Positions 60,686-64,000 of a stretch of DNA of 64,000 nucleotides are shown one piece after another. Origin of the DNA: Desulfovibrio sp. Lineage in GTDB: Bacteria > Desulfobacterota > Desulfovibrionia > Desulfovibrionales > Desulfovibrionaceae. The stretch's first letter is position 1. Every line of letters begins with the position of its first letter. The position numbers and the translations under genes are program-made. The notes below the pieces were generated by a model. The model was not told where the DNA came from. It worked only from the letters and a program-made list of their open reading frames with translations, and did not search any database. The stretch is from NCBI GenBank assembly GCA_031287575.1, contig JAITSV010000052.1, forward strand, positions 1 through 64,000, given 5' to 3'.

Positions 60686-60715
60686 AACGCCGGGAAGGTT
60701 GCCCTTCCCGGCGTT
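60686..60715 (+). terminator. Hairpin after the second AraC gene
   Basis: AACGCCGGGAAGG and CCTTCCCGGCGTT form a perfect 13-bp stem with a TTGC loop. No T-run follows. Confidence 0.75.
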
Positions 60716-60750
60716 GATCATTCGTTGGCGCCTATGCGGCTTTGTCTTCA

Positions 60751-61021
60751 GGGGCTGTTTCTAAAGCAGGATTTTCGTTCGTTGGCGAGGAAAACTAGCC
60801 TGCCATGAGGGAGTATACTCTTATCGTATTCGACCGAGCCTTAGCCGTTAGGCGAGCGCGTAGCGCGAGTCTTACGGATAAGGACAGCAAAGCCATGGCA
60901 GGCGACGTTTGACCTCTTTGCGCTCGATGCCCGTAAAGCTCGCAAGCTCGCTTAACGGGCACGCTTTGCGCCCTTCGGGTCGGTCCCCCAACGGGCGAAA
61001 AGACAATTTAGAAACGGTCCC
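60751..61021. mobile_element. 271-bp MITE-like element with terminal inverted repeats
   Basis: Ends GGGGCTGTTTCTAAA (60751-60765) and TTTAGAAACGGTCCC (61007-61021) are 12/15 complementary. Inside are further inverted repeats: CCTGCCATG/CATGGCAGG (about 60799-60904) and GCCCGT/ACGGGC (about 60930-60960). GC content is visibly lower than around it, and no ORF of note is present. Its last base is the first base, on the plus strand, of the glpK stop codon. No clear target-site duplication is visible, so mobility is inference. Confidence 0.65.
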
Positions 61022-62514
61022 TATTCTTGCGCCCAGGCCTTCGCCCGCTCAACCGCCCGCTGCCACTGGTAGACCAGCTTTTCGCGGATTTCGGCGGACA
61101 TGTTGGGCTCGAAGCGGCGGTCAAGCTGCCACATGGCCTCGATTTCCTCTTCGCTCTTCCAGAAGCCCACGGCCAGACCGGCCAGATAGGCCGCGCCCAG
61201 TGCCGTGGTTTCCGTCACCTTGGGCCGTTCCACCGGCACGCCCAGCACGTCGGCCTGGAACTGCATCAGCAGGTTGTTGCGGGTGGCGCCGCCGTCGGCG
61301 CGCAGGGCCGCCAGCTTGATGCCCGCGTCCTTCTGCATGCAATCCATGATGTCCAGGGTCTGCAGGGCGATGGATTCCAGCGCCGCGCGGGCGATGTGGG
61401 CCTTGGTGGCGCCACGGGTAATGCCCACCATGGCGCCGCGCGCGTACTGGTCCCAATGGGGCGCGCCCAGGCCCGCGAAGGCGGGCACCAGGTACACGCC
61501 GCCGTTGTCCGGCACGCTCAGGGCCAGCTGTTCCACTTCGGGCGCGGCCTTGATGATGCCCAGGCCGTCGCGCAGCCACTGCACCACCGCACCGGCGATG
61601 AACACGCTGCCTTCCAGGGCGAAGTAGCGGCCCGAAGGAGTGGCCCAGGCCATGGTGGTCAGCAGGTTGTTCTTGCTGGCGTGCACTTCCTTGCCGGTGT
61701 TCATGAGCATGAAGCAGCCGGTGCCGTAAGTGTTCTTGGCCATGCCGGGCTTCAGGCAGGCGTTGCCGTAGGTGGCGGCCTGCTGGTCGCCCGCGTTGCC
61801 GGCAATGGGAATGGCCTTGCCCAGGAATTCCGGATGGATGTCGCCCACCACTTCGGACGAGCGGGTCACCGTGGGCAGCATGGAGCGCGGCACGCCCAGA
61901 ATGCCCAGCAGTTCGTCGTCCCACTGGCCGGTGTTGATGTTGAACAGCAGGGTACGGCTGGCGTTGGATTCGTCGGTGGCGTGCACCTTGCCCTTGGTCA
62001 GGTTCCAGATGAGCCAGGTGTCGATGGTGCCGAACAGCAGTTCGCCCTTTTCGGCCTTGGCGCGGGCGCCGGGCACGTTTTCGAGTATCCAGCGCACCTT
62101 GGTGCCGGAGAAGTAGGCGTCGAGCACAAGGCCGGTCTTCTGGCGGAAGGTGTCGGCCAGGCCGCGCGCCTTCAGTTCGTCGCAGAAGCCCGCCGTACGG
62201 CGGTCCTGCCACACGATGGCGTTGTACACCGGCGCGCCGCTGGCCTTGTCCCAGACCACCGTGGTTTCGCGCTGGTTGGTGATGCCCGCGGCGACAACCT
62301 GCGAGGCATCGACGCCCGCCTGCTTCAGGCACTCGCGCATGACCCACGATTCGGTGTCGAATATCTCGTTGGCGTTGTGTTCCACCCAGCCCGGCTGCGG
62401 GTAGATCTGGGTGAATTCCTTCTGGGAAATCTGGATGATGTCGCCTTCGCGCGAGAAGAGGATGGCGCGAGAGCTGGTGGTGCCCTGGTCAAGTGCGAGA
62501 ACGTACTTGGTCAT
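61021..62514 (-). CDS. glpK: Glycerol kinase GlpK
   Basis: 497 residues, the typical length. FGGY family: [14 protein letters not shown] (~6-19), [23 protein letters not shown] (~98), [25 protein letters not shown] (cited in parts: [18 protein letters not shown]) and [18 protein letters not shown] (~403). Phosphorylates glycerol to glycerol-3-phosphate with ATP. Downstream of glpF on the same strand; GGGAG 9 bases before the ATG. The stop codon abuts the MITE-like element. Confidence 0.98.
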   Translation of the reverse strand: MTKYVLALDQGTTSSRAILFSREGDIIQISQKEFTQIYPQPGWVEHNANEIFDTESWVMRECLKQAGVDASQVVAAGITNQRETTVVWDKASGAPVYNAIVWQDRRTAGFCDELKARGLADTFRQKTGLVLDAYFSGTKVRWILENVPGARAKAEKGELLFGTIDTWLIWNLTKGKVHATDESNASRTLLFNINTGQWDDELLGILGVPRSMLPTVTRSSEVVGDIHPEFLGKAIPIAGNAGDQQAATYGNACLKPGMAKNTYGTGCFMLMNTGKEVHASKNNLLTTMAWATPSGRYFALEGSVFIAGAVVQWLRDGLGIIKAAPEVEQLALSVPDNGGVYLVPAFAGLGAPHWDQYARGAMVGITRGATKAHIARAALESIALQTLDIMDCMQKDAGIKLAALRADGGATRNNLLMQFQADVLGVPVERPKVTETTALGAAYLAGLAVGFWKSEEEIEAMWQLDRRFEPNMSAEIREKLVYQWQRAVERAKAWAQE

Positions 62515-62670
62515 GTCGTGCTACTCCCTGGGTTGGGGGATTGCGGCACGGGCGGCGGGGTTGTGACCCGACCGCCCGCCGGGAACACTTTCAACGAATA
62601 CAAACCGGTTTTTTTGTCCGCCTGCAAGCAAACTGTCCGGCATGCGCAAAAAAGACGGTTCGCACCACCA

Positions 62671-63429
62671 TCAGGCAGACTGGGCCTTGTGCACGGCGCC
62701 CGTGGTCCAGTCGTAGATGAACGCGCCGAGCGGGCCGCCGATGAGCGGGCCCACGATGGGCACCAGCACGATGCCGGGTTCCATCAGGTTGGGCTGGGTG
62801 AAGCCCGCCACCAGGGCAAAGAAGCGCGGGCCAAAGTCGCGCGCGGGGTTGATGGCGTACCCGTGCATGGCGCCAAGGCTCATGCCGATGGCCACCACCA
62901 GCAGCGCCACCAGGATGCCGCCGATCCAGCCGATGTTGTTCTTGCCCGCGAAGTCGCCGATGGCGAGGATGCCGAACATCAGCACCGCGGTGCCGATGAT
63001 CTGGTCGATGAAGCCGGGCAGATAGGACGTGGTGATGGCGGGGAAGGTGCAGAAGATGCCGGCGGTGCTGGCCAGTTGCGGGTCGGCGCCGATCCACTTG
63101 GCATGGAAGTCGATGAACACGATGGCCGCTCCGGCAAAGCCGCCCGCCACCTGCGCGATGGAGTACGGCAGCACCTTTTTCCAGGGGAAGCGGCCGGTGG
63201 CCGCCAGCGCCAGGCTGACGGCGGGGTTGATGTGCGCGCCCGAGGGCAGGCTGGCCATGATGCCCAGCAGCACGGCGAGACCCCAGCCGAAGGTGATGTT
63301 GTCCCAGGTGATGTTCAGGCCCTTGCCGAAAAGCACGGTCATGGCCACGTTGCCGGCACCGAAGATGATCAGGACCATGGTGCCCATGAATTCGGACAAC
63401 ATTTCCCGTCCCAGCGAAAGTTCCTTCAT
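62671..63429 (-). CDS. glpF: Glycerol uptake facilitator GlpF
   Basis: 252 residues from the ATG at 63429 (AGGAGG 5 bases upstream). MIP channel with six membrane helices and two half-helices bearing the NPA motifs: SGAHINPAVSLAL (~70) and HGYAINPARDFGPR (~194). The Asp after the second NPAR marks the glycerol-conducting (aquaglyceroporin) branch. Followed 156 bp later by glpK; between them GGGCGG..CCGCCC (about 62550-62576) may be a small hairpin. Confidence 0.97.
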   Translation of the reverse strand: MKELSLGREMLSEFMGTMVLIIFGAGNVAMTVLFGKGLNITWDNITFGWGLAVLLGIMASLPSGAHINPAVSLALAATGRFPWKKVLPYSIAQVAGGFAGAAIVFIDFHAKWIGADPQLASTAGIFCTFPAITTSYLPGFIDQIIGTAVLMFGILAIGDFAGKNNIGWIGGILVALLVVAIGMSLGAMHGYAINPARDFGPRFFALVAGFTQPNLMEPGIVLVPIVGPLIGGPLGAFIYDWTTGAVHKAQSA

Positions 63430-63815
63430 AGAATCCTCCTGATGGTACACCCTCTCTTGGATGCGCGGAGTACCCTGCGTTCTCCGCGCGGTGGTCGGCA
63501 CCCTTGCGGGTGCGCATCCCGCCTCGTCCATCCGTGAAGTCCGATGTCGGGGATGTCGGGCGGGTTAGGCGGCCTGGGAGTTGCGTCCCTCCTTGCGACA
63601 CGCCGGGTCTGCACCAACCCGGTGAATCCGTTGACGGTTCGAATCTCGCCTGTGCGGCGGGGCGGGCCGCCTCGTGCCATGTTCCGGACAACCGCCCGGA
63701 AAGTTCCGCCTGGCATGGCACGGTGACTGTCCCGTGGCGACCCTTGCGCCGCACGCATCTTCCATATCGCGGGGCGGGCAGGGCCCATCCCTTCCGCCGT
63801 CCCGCGTGGCAAACC
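63430..63815. other. 386-bp gap between glpD-like end and glpF
   Basis: No gene recognised. It contains a perfect GCACCC-TTGC-GGGTGC hairpin (63498-63513) upstream of glpF, and otherwise GC-rich sequence. A glpF promoter may lie here, but no clear -35/-10 pair was seen. Confidence 0.4.
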
Positions 63816-64000
63816 TTAATCCCTGGGCGCGCGCCACCCCGAAAGATACGCTTCGAGGTATTGCAGTTCCGCGTCGGTCCGGGCTGCATCCCAGCCGAGT
63901 TCCGCGGCCATGATCCGGACAACGCCCGGCGCGGCCTGAAGCGTGTGCTCCACGTCCAGCAGGCCCATGGGCAGGCGGCGCACCAGCACGTCCACCAGGC
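63816..64000 (-). CDS. C-terminus of a probable glycerol-3-phosphate dehydrogenase (GlpD/GlpA type)
   Basis: The last 60 codons of a minus-strand gene that continues past the right edge: LVRRLPMGLLDVEHTLQAAP, VVRIMAAELGWDAARTDAEL and a short tail ending in RAPRD, then TAA at 63818-63816. The VVRIMAAELGWD stretch is the C-terminal helical domain typical of FAD-dependent glycerol-3-phosphate dehydrogenase, and the position upstream of glpF-glpK fits a glp cluster. Identity is inferred from this fragment alone. Confidence 0.65.
   Translation of the reverse strand, partial: LVDVLVRRLPMGLLDVEHTLQAAPGVVRIMAAELGWDAARTDAELQYLEAYLSGWRAPRD

Overview
The window is about 64 kb of very GC-rich bacterial chromosome. 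Gene content and order point to a sulfate-reducing deltaproteobacterium of the Desulfovibrio vulgaris / Nitratidesulfovibrio type: a cheB-HEAT-cheR-parA-cheW-cheY-cheA block, then a flagellin gene, then a divergent relA/spoT gene. I recall this arrangement from the D. vulgaris cheA3 region but could not check it here. Most genes start with clear GGAGG-type ribosome binding sites, and intrinsic terminators are common.

Layout. 1-6.4 kb: the 3' part of an AddA-like helicase-nuclease and an overlapping AddB-like nuclease with Fe-S ligands. 6.7-7.8 kb: a nitronate monooxygenase. 8-14.4 kb (minus): a run of cpoB-like lipoprotein, dprA, a small unknown, an HDOD protein, a GGDEF protein and a Xer recombinase. 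14.7-15.6 kb: a polytopic membrane protein. 15.7-25.1 kb (minus): the chemotaxis operon. 25.4-26.3 kb: tRNA-Pro(CGG) and a HigBA toxin-antitoxin pair with a visible promoter/operator. 26.5-30.9 kb: envelope and miscellaneous genes (NlpC/P60, GNAT, a soluble PQQ-sugar-dehydrogenase-like protein, a small lipoprotein, a DUF202-like protein). 31.2-32.4 kb: flagellin with a textbook sigma-28 promoter and terminator. 32.5-40.1 kb: RelA/SpoT, a peptide-binding lipoprotein and a SWIM-SNF2 ATPase. 40.3-44.1 kb: an orphan small gene, a CheW/MCP pair and an XRE regulator. 44.4-46.8 kb: two EF-hand proteins in tandem. 47.1-51.7 kb (minus): thiS-thiG-thiH-thiF-thiE behind two consecutive TPP riboswitches, each with its own terminator-like hairpin. 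51.7-55.5 kb (minus): a NitT/TauT-type ABC transporter lacking a binding protein, and a universal stress protein. 56-60.6 kb: EamA and bile-acid/Na+-type transporters, each beside an AraC regulator. 60.75-61.02 kb: a 271-bp MITE-like element with terminal inverted repeats. 61-64 kb (minus): glpK, glpF and the 3' end of a probable glpD, i.e. a glycerol catabolism cluster.

Together the window covers chemotaxis and motility, stringent-response and c-di-GMP signalling, DNA repair and recombination, thiamine synthesis and glycerol use. The most unusual features are: (i) the double TPP riboswitch; (ii) short tandem arrays, mostly 9-bp units, scattered through coding linkers, intercistronic gaps and gene ends, including three genes whose stop codon and last codons are copied in tandem; (iii) the MITE-like element and a related solo end sequence; (iv) a sigma-28-like promoter facing away from the MCP gene with no obvious downstream gene; (v) a chemotaxis operon with three Hpt-like units in CheA plus built-in ParA and HEAT-repeat proteins.
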